Below, piece by piece: positions 21,858 to 31,255 of a DNA stretch of 31,255 bases. The DNA comes from Conidiobolus incongruus B7586 (lineage: Eukaryota; Entomophthoromycota; Entomophthoromycetes; Entomophthorales; Conidiobolaceae): contig JNEM01015492.1 in NCBI GenBank assembly GCA_000697335.1, positions 1-31,255 of the forward strand, given 5' to 3'. The position numbers and the translations under genes were made by a program. The notes below the pieces were generated by a model, which saw nothing but the letters and a program-made list of their open reading frames with translations, had not been told where the DNA came from and did not search any database. Each line of letters begins with the position of its first letter. Position 1 is the stretch's first letter.

Positions 21858-24218
21858 TCATACCAAAATATGGTCACCCTCCTCTACAAAGAGTGGATTA
21901 TTGGGTTTTTCAGTCAATGTCAAATTAAAATTCTTTGTCAAGGGTCCAATCTTGACTGTGAATTCTCCCATTTCCAAAGCGCGCTTGTCATTCTCGTCGA
22001 TGAAGCTCAAATCGCGCTTGGGCTTGATCTGGAATTTGACGGTCTTCGATTCCTGAGGGTTGAGATACACTTTGTCGAAGTTACGAAGTCTTTGGAATTC
22101 GGGCGAGATAGATCTGTAGATTTGAGTTGCATACATCAAAACGGATTCAGCTCCCGCTACACTACCGTTGTTGGTGACTGTGACACTAACGTCAAGTGTT
22201 CCATCGGATTGGATTTGGCTGCTGGATAGTGTGAGATCCGTGTAATTGAATGTGGTGTATGATAATCCGTGGCCAAATTCCCATTGGACTTTGTAACTGT
22301 CGCTGAACCTGCGGTAGTTGTTAATGGTTGTCAAACTAGCCTTGTTAGTGTAGGTCAATGGAAGTTTTCCGGAGGGATTGACGCGACCGTAAATGATTTC
22401 AGCAATGGCTTGACCTCCTTCGGGTCCGACTAAGAATGAAGATAAGATGGCAGAGGGGAGGTCAGCAACGTTGTCGAAAACTCTGGGACGACCTTGAGAG
22501 AGAACGAGAATTACAGGCTTATTGGATTTGGCAAGGAGTTTGACGAGATCAAGTTGACCTTCGGGAAGGCGCATATCGTCAATATTACCAACAAATTCAG
22601 CATAGTTGCGCTCACCGAGACAGACAACGGAGGCATCACTGGCACTGGCGGCACTAGAAATTGCGTCGGGAGAGGTGTTATTGAGCCATTTTCCTTCAAT
22701 ATCAACACTAGGCATATAGCTAACATTGTCACCACCAATTTTTTTAAGACCTTGAAGAATAGTAGTGCCTCGACCATCAAAGAAATCTTCACGGCTAGGT
22801 CCCATCCAATAAGAAGCACCTTGCCAAGTGAAAGTCCATCCACCAGTCAAGTAGTTGAGACTGTCAGCACAAGGACCAGTCAAGAACAACTTGGTATTTT
22901 CCTTAAGAGGAAGGATCTTGTTGCGATTCTCTAAAAGGACAACAGATTCTCTAGCCATATCCAAAGAAGCAGCACGATCTTCTGCACGACCGATAGATTT
23001 GATAAGCGCTGAGTCGGGGTCAGTGTAACCATTTGAGTCAAGTAAACCCATTTTGTATTTAAGTTGAAGTACTCTCTTTACATTTTGGTCAATGGCACTA
23101 GGAGGAATACGTCCAGCCTTGACCAAAGAGACCATCATTTCAAAGAATTGACCATTGTGAGGAACCATACTAACATCAATAGTACCCAATTTCATTGCCA
23201 TGACTAGCGAATCGTTCAATGACTTGGCGACATGGTGCTGGAAGTTGAGCTTGAAAATTTGTTCATAGTCAGTGACCAAAGCACCCTTGAAGCCCATTTG
23301 CTCTCTCAACAAATCGACCAAAATCTTCTTGCTCTTGACGACATGGTCACCATCAATATCAGAGTACGACTCCATAGCGGTAGCAACCCCAGTGTCGACC
23401 AAAGCCTGGAATGGAGGTACAAAATATTCGTCCAAAACTCGCTTGGACATCCAGGATCCGTCGACATCGTGGCCTGATCTGGTGCTGGAGTAACCAATGA
23501 AATGCTTCATGGTACCTGCGACTTTATCGGGGCGTCTCAAATCACACACATTTTCTCCTTGGTATCCCAACACGACTTGCTTACCGAGTTCTCCGGCAAC
23601 GAGAGGATCTTCGCCGAAGGTTTCGTAAACACGCCCCCATTGCTTGTTCACAGCAATATCAGCAAGAGGACTGAAGTTCCAATGAACGCCAACGGCTCTG
23701 GTGTCCTTGGCAGTAATTTCACCCCATACGCGAGCGGCGGTACGATTGAAGGTAGCACCCATACCAATTTGCTGAGGGAATAGAGTAGCGCCACGGATAT
23801 AGTTAGCACCATGAACAGAATCAAGACCATAAATCATAGGGATCTTGAGACGGGTATTTTTCTGGATATAATCTTGGATTTCATTCATAACGCGAACCCA
23901 AGTAGCGGGGTCAGCCGCATTTAAGTCAGTGCTGTCCGATAAATTGTTGAGGAAGGACCCAGCAAGACGTTGCTTGATATAATAGTCCAATTGGGTGGTA
24001 TTAAGCTTACCACTCTTTGCATCGTACAGGTTATTGATATTGATCTGTGTCAATTGACCAACCTTCTCTTCTAGTGACATTTTGGACATCAATTCATCCA
24101 CTTTGGCATTCATTTCGGCCTCGAAGCGCTTCACATCGCACTGGAGTTTGGTAGGATAGTCAGCAAGCACTCCCGATACCAACAGGAGTGTCACTTGAAT
24201 AAGGTAACTTTTCAACAT
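21858..24218 (-). CDS. Secreted GH3-family beta-glucosidase
   Basis: The 786-aa single-exon protein releases glucose from the non-reducing end of beta-glucosides. A signal peptide (MLKSYLIQVTLLLVSGVLA) sends it into the secretory pathway. The N-terminal GH3 TIM barrel spans about 45-400: GLDSVHGANY at 131-140, WGRVYETFGEDP at 194-205, KHF at 238-240, and GALVTDYEQ with the likely nucleophile Asp317. A C-terminal GH3 domain follows (about 425-650, with SQGRPRVF and EFGHGLSYTTFNY), then a fibronectin-III-like domain (about 670-770). Many N-glycosylation sequons are present. The style (IYGLDSVHGANY, ATLFPQQIGMGATFN) is that of the lysosomal/secreted group known from Dictyostelium, oomycetes and some basal fungi, not the Aspergillus-type enzymes. 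No retention signal is visible at the C-terminus. The final codons read HILV-stop, with GTATGA that could also act as a splice donor, so a further short exon cannot be excluded. Confidence 0.93.
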   Translation of the reverse strand: MLKSYLIQVTLLLVSGVLADYPTKLQCDVKRFEAEMNAKVDELMSKMSLEEKVGQLTQININNLYDAKSGKLNTTQLDYYIKQRLAGSFLNNLSDSTDLNAADPATWVRVMNEIQDYIQKNTRLKIPMIYGLDSVHGANYIRGATLFPQQIGMGATFNRTAARVWGEITAKDTRAVGVHWNFSPLADIAVNKQWGRVYETFGEDPLVAGELGKQVVLGYQGENVCDLRRPDKVAGTMKHFIGYSSTRSGHDVDGSWMSKRVLDEYFVPPFQALVDTGVATAMESYSDIDGDHVVKSKKILVDLLREQMGFKGALVTDYEQIFKLNFQHHVAKSLNDSLVMAMKLGTIDVSMVPHNGQFFEMMVSLVKAGRIPPSAIDQNVKRVLQLKYKMGLLDSNGYTDPDSALIKSIGRAEDRAASLDMARESVVLLENRNKILPLKENTKLFLTGPCADSLNYLTGGWTFTWQGASYWMGPSREDFFDGRGTTILQGLKKIGGDNVSYMPSVDIEGKWLNNTSPDAISSAASASDASVVCLGERNYAEFVGNIDDMRLPEGQLDLVKLLAKSNKPVILVLSQGRPRVFDNVADLPSAILSSFLVGPEGGQAIAEIIYGRVNPSGKLPLTYTNKASLTTINNYRRFSDSYKVQWEFGHGLSYTTFNYTDLTLSSSQIQSDGTLDVSVTVTNNGSVAGAESVLMYATQIYRSISPEFQRLRNFDKVYLNPQESKTVKFQIKPKRDLSFIDENDKRALEMGEFTVKIGPLTKNFNLTLTEKPNNPLFVEEGDHILV

Positions 24219-24338
24219 TATGAATTAATTAAATATGAAAGTGATTTTTGAATACTAAATTCAATCAATTAATTAGTAAATATATTACAAGGTAGTTTTC
24301 ACTTAATGCTGTGAACTCCAGTTAACGCAGACTGTCCA

Positions 24339-24346
24339 TTTTTATA
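24339..24346 (-). promoter_or_regulatory. TATA box of the GH3 gene
   Basis: On the minus strand it reads GGGAAGTATAAAAATGG, about 120 nt before the start codon and flanked by G/C-containing sequence. The CYP51 gene has the same AGTATAAAA core at 5508-5515. Confidence 0.45.
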
Positions 24347-27232
24347 CTTCCCTAAAACAATATATACTCAAAAATGGTCCCAGAGATATAGAAAAAAACT
24401 AGTGAGTTTAATTCAATTATTAGTATTACAATTTTAATCATTTGATTTAAAATTTCCACACAATTTTTTATTTCAAGCATTATTTCTCTAAATTAAATAA
24501 TTTTCTAAATTAGAAGCTATTTAAATCAATTTAATATTCGGACTTTAACAATCATACATATAGATTGTAAAAACCGTAATTTTAAAATTAATGCATAATT
24601 TAAATTTTTATTAAAAGATCATATATATATATATATACATATATACATATTCAATGAACTGGTAATGTTTAGGTTATAGTCCATTATAAAAGTATTGTAC
24701 CACTTTATGATTTAGTTTTAACAATTATAATTATGTTTGTACACTTAGATAAATTGAAATTTTAATATTTAAATTGTAACTGAACTTTTTTAAAAAATTT
24801 TGTGTTATTTGAATTTATCCATATATAAGTGTAATTTATCTTTTTTGCCAATTGTTTAACATTTATCAAATCTTTTTTAATGGAATGAATATTACTGCAT
24901 TTGGTTTAAATAATTGTTTTCAATTTAGGGTTTAAAATTGATTGGAATATATGTTGGTTTTTAGTTGATCTTGAATACTTGATATAGTTTAAATTGAATT
25001 ATTATCAATATTTATGAACTCAATCGATCTAAATAATATTTAATTTTGAATTTTAGAGATGCTTAATAACATTAAGGACTATTGGGATTCAAATTATAAT
25101 AAAAATATAGTAATTTTCAAATATTAATAATTATCTCATATTTCTTAAATTGGTAGGGAATAATCATTTAATGCAATGTACGTGATGATAATTTTTGTAG
25201 CGGCATTAATTCTTGCAAGGTAAATATATTTGCATTTGGATATTCTTTAAAATGTAAATCCAGACCTTGAGTTGAGTTATATACAAAAATTATTGTAATT
25301 GATTTAGTCCAATTTACTGTATCAAGTGAAAGTATTAAATGCTATCATATACATATTTTTCAACTGTATTCAAATATAATTAAACAGTTTAAAATATATG
25401 ATTTCACATCATATTTTGAAATTCTATAATAAGAAATTATTACAAATTTGCTAAAGTTGGATAAATTTTTAGTATGTAAAACTTTTAAATCACGAGTATA
25501 ATAAAATGAAATTAATTGTATAACCAAAAATTTAAAAAATTGCATCGAGAATATTTTATCAAGTTTTTAGACAATATTTAAATTCCTGAACTAAATTAAA
25601 ATTAAGCAAAAAATAATAGAATTTTAAGTTATAATACAATTTTATCTATGAAGATGGTTTGAATATGTATTAAGTTGTCAATGTTATCAGGGCATTTTAA
25701 ATTTTCATGCATGGATCAATATTCATTTGTCTGGATTTTAGCACGGTTATTATAGCAGCAAAGTGCTTTATAGCTGTAGTTTATCATACCCTATGACGTG
25801 ATAATATTATACTCGAAAGATAATTTGAAAACTATATTAAAGGTTGATTTGAAAAATTCTGAAACTAATGCATAAAGTTGAGATCACTCATCTAAACATT
25901 TAATTATCTCTAAGGTTCTTGTGGATGAATCAATAAATGTAATGTATCACAACAATAACACGAACAAAATGATTGAGACTAGTTAGTAGCTTATATTTGG
26001 TCCTAATTAATATTTTGAGGCTTTTTAATTATTTGATATTTAGTTCTTCTTTTAATCAATATAGTTAATACTGCATGGTATTTACTTGTGATTAAGTTCT
26101 GATTAATTTATTTTCAAACTTTGAGAATCAATTCAAACTTTTTGATTTATTGACGAATGATAAATAAGGATAAATTAAAAACCCTTAAATTATTCGGACA
26201 AACTAAATGAAATAAATTAAACTTGTAAAATATATCAGGGTTATTAATCGTATATTCATCTCAGGTTTCATTTATTGCTTACCTCTATTAGTTCTTAGTG
26301 TATGAATATTATAAGGATTTTGATTAAATCTTATATGAAATTTACATTCTGTGATTAGGTTATCTATCATCTTTGTTTTGAATAGATAGTCGTTTGATTT
26401 TTGAGATATTGAAAGCGTAGTTATCCATTATATATAAATATTACTATTGTGGATCATTGATAAGAAATATTTCTGTTTTTTTTTGAAATATGAAATCAGT
26501 TTAATATATTTAGGTTATTATATTGACGTAACTTTCAAATATTATTTTGATCTTGGCATTTTTAAAAAAAATAATTTTTGAAATTGAAATATATTCAAAG
26601 TAACTCCAATCAATATATATATATCTTAAATTCTATCAAGTATTTTTATAGTTCATACTTTTTCACTTTATTTAATTATTTAATCTATTTCTACTAGTTT
26701 TTAATATCTTAATAATATCTTAATTTCTTTAAAAAAAATAATAATAAAGAAAATAGAGTAGAAACTTCATTTTTAATTGATGATATTTTCAATTTATAAA
26801 AAAATCCTCAATTTGACAAGTTTAATAATTTTTACTATAATTCTCTTAGATTTTATTTTCCAATATTTAGAGAATTATACTAAATAAATAATTTATTCAT
26901 ATTTAAGGTAAATTAACTTGGATATTAAATTAATTGAATTTTACTAATAAAATTAAAAAAAGATTAAAATAAGGAATATTAAATTAAAAATGCAACATAT
27001 ATTTTTTCGTTCAAATATATGAATTTTAACAATTAAATGACTGAATTAAAAAAATAAACTATGAATAGTAATATGTTTATATTGTGGGTTATTAAAATTA
27101 TTAATATTTATTAAATAAATGATATAATTATAGTGATATCTAACTAGTTTATAAAAATGATATTTCATAATAAAATTGAACTGGATTTTATTGATTAATA
27201 ATATTTGGTTATATTGATTCTGTTACTGTTAG
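24347..27232. other. 2.9-kb AT-rich spacer upstream of the GH3 gene
   Basis: No readable gene. Around 25640-26000 the G+C content rises somewhat and short peptide-like stretches appear, but none extends or matches a family I know. A TA-rich microsatellite lies at 24621-24650. Confidence 0.35.
24621..24650. repeat. AT/ATAC microsatellite
   Basis: (AT)8 followed by interrupted ACATAT units, in spacer DNA. Confidence 0.8.
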
Positions 27233-27612
27233 CAAATCTGGAAATAGAGCATTGGTGGCGCGTTGGAACATTTGAGTCATAATGATCTGAAGTTACTGAC
27301 GATTATGGGCGAACACTCGACAAATTCAGCAACGACTAATTGTGCGAGTGTCGGTTCGAAGAGTCGTTGATGAATTGGTATTAATGCTAGTTTATGCACC
27401 ATTTTCAGAGGGTTTAGGATATAGGTGGTTTATTAGGAATTGGAGGCAGATGATAGGGAATAGAATAAGGTGATGATAGCTTGAATAATTGAAGAGAGTA
27501 TTTTATGTGTTATGAGAGTATTAGGAGTATTGTACCACTCTACAAATTCTAAAGAAATGTTAGGTGTGAATACAAAGACACATGTTGTTAATTCAGGATT
27601 GTCACAGATTCA
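27233..27612 (+). pseudogene. Broken coding relic, possibly from a HECT-type E3 ligase
   Basis: This 380-nt island has clearly higher G+C than its flanks and reads as protein in short pieces on the plus strand, in two frames: QQRLIVRVSVRRVVDELVLM and YAPFSEGLGYRWFIRNW, then ESILCVMRVLGVLYHSTNSK and VVNSGLSQIH. The last part resembles the helical region before the HECT domain in HUL4/UBE3A-like ligases, where a '..A..vL.vLy.aN.......' helix is followed by 'FYN..ls..i'. Frames change at least once and stops occur between pieces. No HECT catalytic domain follows, so this would be only a fragment. The minus strand also has protein-like stretches, such as QRLFEPTLAQLVVAEF, so even the strand is not certain. 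Function is not assigned. Confidence 0.3.
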
Positions 27613-28087
27613 TTAAGTAAAAATTATAAAAATAAAAAAAGATATTGCATGGTTATTATAATGTGAATATGCTTATACCGTATCATATTAAATAACTATA
27701 TTGAATTTAATCAAGTAATATTTGATGATAATAATATTGAAATATTAATAGTTGATAACTAAAATTTATCGAATTTATAGATTATATTGACCAATCGAAC
27801 ACGATTATTATTTCATCATTAAATTATAGTTGTTTTTTCTTGTTTTCCATTGCTTTATTTAAGGTTAGTTCATAATTTATATATATTATTATCACCCTAT
27901 TAAATTAATAATAGTATTTTTGCAACACAAGATAATTTCAAAGTTATTAATTGTTGATAAGAATAAGGAAATTTGATATAAATATGATTCTATCCCATAA
28001 TTTCAATAATACTCAAATACAATTTATAAAACCTCGAACTTGGTTTGTCATATACATTTTGAAATTTAAGAAAGTAATTTCTAAGAA
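27613..28087. other. Spacer and Sen15 promoter region
   Basis: AT-rich, with no coding frame. A CCAAT (27791-27795) on the plus strand lies about 295 nt before the Sen15 start, of unknown relevance. An in-frame TAA directly precedes the Sen15 GAA-ATG. Confidence 0.35.
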
Positions 28088-28474
28088 ATGCACGAAATAA
28101 CACTCAAGGCAGATTATAGATCCCTAATTCAACAACAATCTCCTGCAGCTTCAAACAATCTACCAACTCTAGCAGTTCTCCATCACATCATACAGTCCCC
28201 AGAAGATTGGCAATCCATCAAATTCCTAGATATTTCAACCATATCAATGAATATAATAACAGCTCACAATGTAAAGAAAGGTGTGATGTATGTAATAATA
28301 CCGATTGGAAGTCACAAACAGTTGACAATTACTGAGTTTAATAATTGGTTTAATGAGATTGGCATTAAGTTACAAGAATGTGATATAAATATTGAAGAAT
28401 TTATCAAATTATTGGCTGTTGTGGAGCCAGATTCGTCATTGGTTTTTTTAGAAGTAGATAATAAATTACCATAA
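28088..28474 (+). CDS. SEN15: tRNA-splicing endonuclease subunit Sen15
   Basis: Sen15 is the small structural subunit of the SEN complex that cuts introns from pre-tRNAs, and it pairs with Sen34. The 128-aa product is the size expected of a 15-kDa Sen15. The fold pattern fits: an N-terminal helical part (NNLPTLAVLHHIIQ), then W-x-x-I-K-F-L-D (DWQSIKFLDIS), a strand VMYVIIPIG, a helix after LTITEFNNWFNEIG, and the closing LLAVVEPDSSLVFLEV. Human TSEN15 has TPVQIVVPTP, a TEFREIV helix and LAIADGDSTVVYYNL in the same order. A TAA codon two codons before the ATG fixes the start unless an exon lies upstream. It is a single exon, with no catalytic His/Tyr/Lys triad, as expected for this subunit. 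The identification rests on pattern, because sequence conservation in this family is low. Confidence 0.65.
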   Translation: MHEITLKADYRSLIQQQSPAASNNLPTLAVLHHIIQSPEDWQSIKFLDISTISMNIITAHNVKKGVMYVIIPIGSHKQLTITEFNNWFNEIGIKLQECDINIEEFIKLLAVVEPDSSLVFLEVDNKLP

Positions 28475-28977
28475 TTAATTATAATTAAAAAATATTAAAA
28501 AAATTAAAAAATTTGAATTAATAATTATTTAAAATTATAATAATTTAAAATAATTTTGCCAAAAAATAATATTTGAATAAAACATTTAATATCAAATTTA
28601 ATAAATTTTTATAATTTAAATTAAAATTGGTATTTCTAAAATATTTTTGTTAATATTGTTATTATAAATTAATTCAATGTTTAAATATAATTCTATATAC
28701 ATTTTATGACATTGGAAATTACCAAAAAAGGCAATTAGGTTTTTTAAAATATAGACACCTTCATGTATTTGAAAAAGTTTTGATTTTATATAATCAGTTA
28801 TGTTTTTAGAAAAAAATTGGTTATTTATTAGGTTAAAATAAATATCATATTTTCTAATTTTTTCTAAACTCAAAATATATAAAGGGAATACCAATAATAA
28901 AATATTGTAAAGATATAACCTATTTAAAACTAATCAAAAATCCAGAATAACAAAAATCAAGCATTTATTTTAGCAAT
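28475..28977. other. AT-rich spacer
   Basis: The first 140 nt are almost pure A/T. A 92-codon minus-strand frame (28616-28894) contains KSKLFQIHEGVYILKNLIAF but matches no family I recognise. I treat it as chance or very old decay. Confidence 0.3.
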
Positions 28978-28979
28978 TC

Positions 28980-29645
28980 ATTTCAATTTATGCTGTCCAA
29001 AAACTTCGAGACCATATCTCTTGACAGTACAATATGTTTTAAGATTAATTTTTTATAATTCCATCAGAATCTTGCGGATTTGCATCAAAAATAGCAATTG
29101 AATAAGGATTTTCACTCCTTTTATCCATTCGTCTTCTTTGTAGATCTCCATCTGTCAAGGTCCAACGCAACCAAAGCCATCACAGCTACCACAAAGAGAT
29201 AGTAAAATGATTTCATTATATTTCCTCGAAGATAAAGAACTTACAAAATACCCTTAACCATCTCTCGTGACTAAAACGGCCTGTTCACCAAAAAGTTTCC
29301 TCATTTCTTTGAAAATTTTAGGTTATCCATTAAAATTAAAATAAATCAGTCTACATGCTAAGGATGATTTTATATAATTGTATTCAGTTGTAAATGTTCA
29401 AGCTGCAGCTTTATCTTTAGTCAGGTATAATCATTCAAGTTTACCTCCTCTTTCAGTTTTATTTGATAGCCAGTTTCTAGTGGATTTTTCTCATAAAGGA
29501 AAGGGGAATGACCTTAATAAATCCAATTATCACAAGTATAAGTGCCATTAATAGCTTTGATGATTTTATAGTTAACAATTACTGCTTGAGGCTGAAAAAA
29601 GACTATAAAGGCAAAGAGGAAGGTTAAAGAGGATAAATTTTTTCA
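28980..29645 (-). pseudogene. Broken gene for a small secreted protein, family unknown
   Basis: The minus strand encodes a protein-like sequence of G+C higher than its flanks. It begins with a signal-peptide-like stretch (LSSLTFLFAFIVFFQPQAV). Pieces follow such as KAINGTYTCDNWIY, FLYEKNPLETGYQIKLKEE, FKEMRKLFGEQAVLVTRDG, TDGDLQRRRMDKRSENPYS, IAIFDANPQDSDGII and a C-terminal CTVKRYGLEVFGQHKLK. Cysteines near both ends suggest a disulfide-held extracellular fold. A GTAAGT...GTGGTAG segment of about 60 nt joins two blocks and looks like an intron. About half a dozen breaks make it non-functional. I thought of the microbial secreted ribonuclease group because of the VLVTRDG segment before the end, but the catalytic blocks are not recognisable, so no function is assigned. 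Confidence 0.45.
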
Positions 29646-31255
29646 AATTATTGGTTAAACTATAAATTTTTCACTGATTATTGAATTTTCTCTTGATTAA
29701 AAAGGCTGGCCTTTATATGTTATATTCAAGGATTTCAAGTTGGATAATTATCAAACTATTTTAATATCTTAATATTTAATAATTTAAAATAAATTCGAAT
29801 TAAAGAATTTATAATCACTATTTAATTATGGATCAAAATTGAATTTTTAATATACCACAAGTTTGGCACACTTTGATGACTGTATTATTTTGTATTTTCA
29901 TATCGAATAGAATAATCTTTGTGATTTTATATTAAAATGTGAATAGTATAAGCTTTTCAATATCAATAATCTCAATAGAAAAATTTTTCTAATGTACAAT
30001 TGTATAATTTAATTTTTTAAAATTCAAGATTCTACTATAGTGCTTTTAGAGAGTAATCAAAATTAATTTTGAACTAGACACCTTATTCAACTAACTGAAA
30101 ATAATTCAAATATCAATTTTCACTAAATATAATCAATTTTTTTTATTGATACTTTTTATTATTTTATTTTGGTTTTATAATTGAAATATTTCATGATCCA
30201 GTATTATAATATAATAATTTAAAAATTGATCAAATTTCATAAATTTATCTATTAAAAACATATAATTAAGTAGAAAATATAGGAAATTTATAATTAATTT
30301 GATATTATCTAATTATTTTATTTTGAAACTCAATTGTAACCAGTTTTAATAACTATATTTTATAAATGATTATAATAATTTTATTGTTAATATTCAGAAT
30401 AATTAATCACTACCTATATATTCATATATTATCTATTTTAATTTAAATAGATAATTATCTTGGGATTTATAATAATTGGATAAAACTGATATATCTATCT
30501 TATTATTGAATATCAAATTGTTATAGTTTATATACTTTAAAAATTCAACCAAATACCTATATTCAATATTATTATAAAGTTTAAAATCTTTTATATAAGT
30601 ATTTTATTTGTTTTAATGAATATAATTTTAATTAATCCAAAATTATTTCATATTTAAATCATATATTATTATATTTTATTATTAAATATATTAGTTTTTA
30701 TAAAAAGGTTAGTTTTTAAATTTATATATATATATAATCTTAGATAGTTTATTTAACTCAATTTTAATCAAGTAAATTATATTTTTAAAATTAATTTAAT
30801 TAATAATGCTGATTTTTATTATCCTCTCAATTCTTATTATTTTTTAATTTTATTTATTATCCTTAATATTAAGATTATATTTATTAATATTATATTATAT
30901 TGATATTATCTGATATATCTAAATTAACCTGTTATTTATAAAGCTTAAATAAATTTTGTTTATTTATATATTAACTTGTTATATCGTTATTATTTTTGGT
31001 TTTCTCTATATTATACTGGTTTTACTAGCACCTTATTTATAATTTAAATAAATTATTCAATATTTTAATCTATTTTCAAATTTTTTATATATTTATACCA
31101 ATATAATATAATATAATATAAAAATTAAAGATAGTATATTTATTATCAAAAATTATTTTCAAATAAATATTTTGGAAATATTAAATATTTTAATATTTTT
31201 TTTTAAAATTTCATAGTGAAGTTATATTTTATATCAAAATTCTATATTAAAAAAT
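29646..31255. other. AT-rich spacer to the window end
   Basis: No coding frame or RNA gene is seen. A short TA run lies at 30723-30736. The last kilobase is extremely A/T-rich, like the transposon relics, but I could not anchor a transposase motif there. Confidence 0.4.

Noticed and set aside
27233-27612. Minus-strand reading as a ClpP-like fragment (QRLFEPTLAQLVVAEF)
   Set aside because: Only one short stretch resembles ClpP. The catalytic Ser and His blocks are absent and the plus-strand reading is longer.
28616-28894. 92-codon minus-strand frame downstream of Sen15
   Set aside because: Very AT-rich, no recognisable motif and no start or promoter context; not counted as a gene.
28980-29645. 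Assigning the secreted-protein relic to the microbial ribonuclease group
   Set aside because: Only a vague likeness around VLVTRDG. The expected catalytic blocks and cysteine spacing could not be recognised.
30600-31000. Possible third Tc1-type copy: the reverse complement near 30700 shares AACCTTTTTATAAAA with copy 1
   Set aside because: Apart from this 15-base word and a short KLTFL-like peptide, the neighbouring blocks (FKxKL, DN, SPDLN) cannot be found, and short matches are common in such AT-rich DNA.

Overview
The window looks like nuclear DNA of a fungus with a very AT-rich genome. The genes stand out as short islands of higher G+C separated by 0.5-3 kb of A/T-dominated spacer. The support is a fungal-type CYP51, an OPI10/Hikeshi gene, a DSS1-like mitochondrial exoribonuclease, a Sen15 subunit, and uniform 52-57 nt introns with GTAAGT-like donors. 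Several of those introns carry a CTGAC branch-like motif. Extreme AT bias, wide gene spacing, few tiny introns and a Dictyostelium-like secreted GH3 enzyme suggest an early-diverging ('zygomycete') lineage, possibly Conidiobolus-like Entomophthoromycotina. That placement is inference.

Layout. 1-600: truncated, decayed Tc1/mariner copy (-). 1040-3150: decayed Argonaute gene (+). 3753-5334: CYP51 (-, one intron). 5.3-11 kb: gene desert holding an unidentified AT-rich ORF, a possible copia-type gag fossil and a second decayed Tc1-type element (+). 11021-11608: Hikeshi/OPI10 (-, one intron). 12368-13330: proline iminopeptidase (-). 13839-15157: mitochondrial ornithine carbamoyltransferase (+, five exons), carrying three in-frame TAA codons in an otherwise perfect reading frame. 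15844-18882: DSS1-like mitochondrial RNase II (+). 18993-19065: tRNA-Lys(UUU) (-). 21858-24218: secreted GH3 beta-glucosidase (-). 27233-27612: broken coding relic (+), perhaps from a HECT E3 ligase. 28088-28474: Sen15 (+). 28980-29645: broken small secreted-protein gene (-). The rest is AT-rich spacer.

There is no operon or biosynthetic cluster. The intact genes are unrelated housekeeping functions: sterol synthesis, Hsp70 nuclear import, peptide trimming, mitochondrial RNA turnover, tRNA splicing and extracellular glucoside hydrolysis. The unusual content is the number of dead or dying genes. An RNAi effector is wrecked by indels and stops. An arginine-biosynthesis enzyme is interrupted only by TAA codons. 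A transposase is riddled with stops but keeps one frame and the Tc1 DD34 spacing, as expected from C:G to T:A substitution without indels. I did not find a novel multi-gene system. The best leads are the OTC reading frame and the Argonaute loss.
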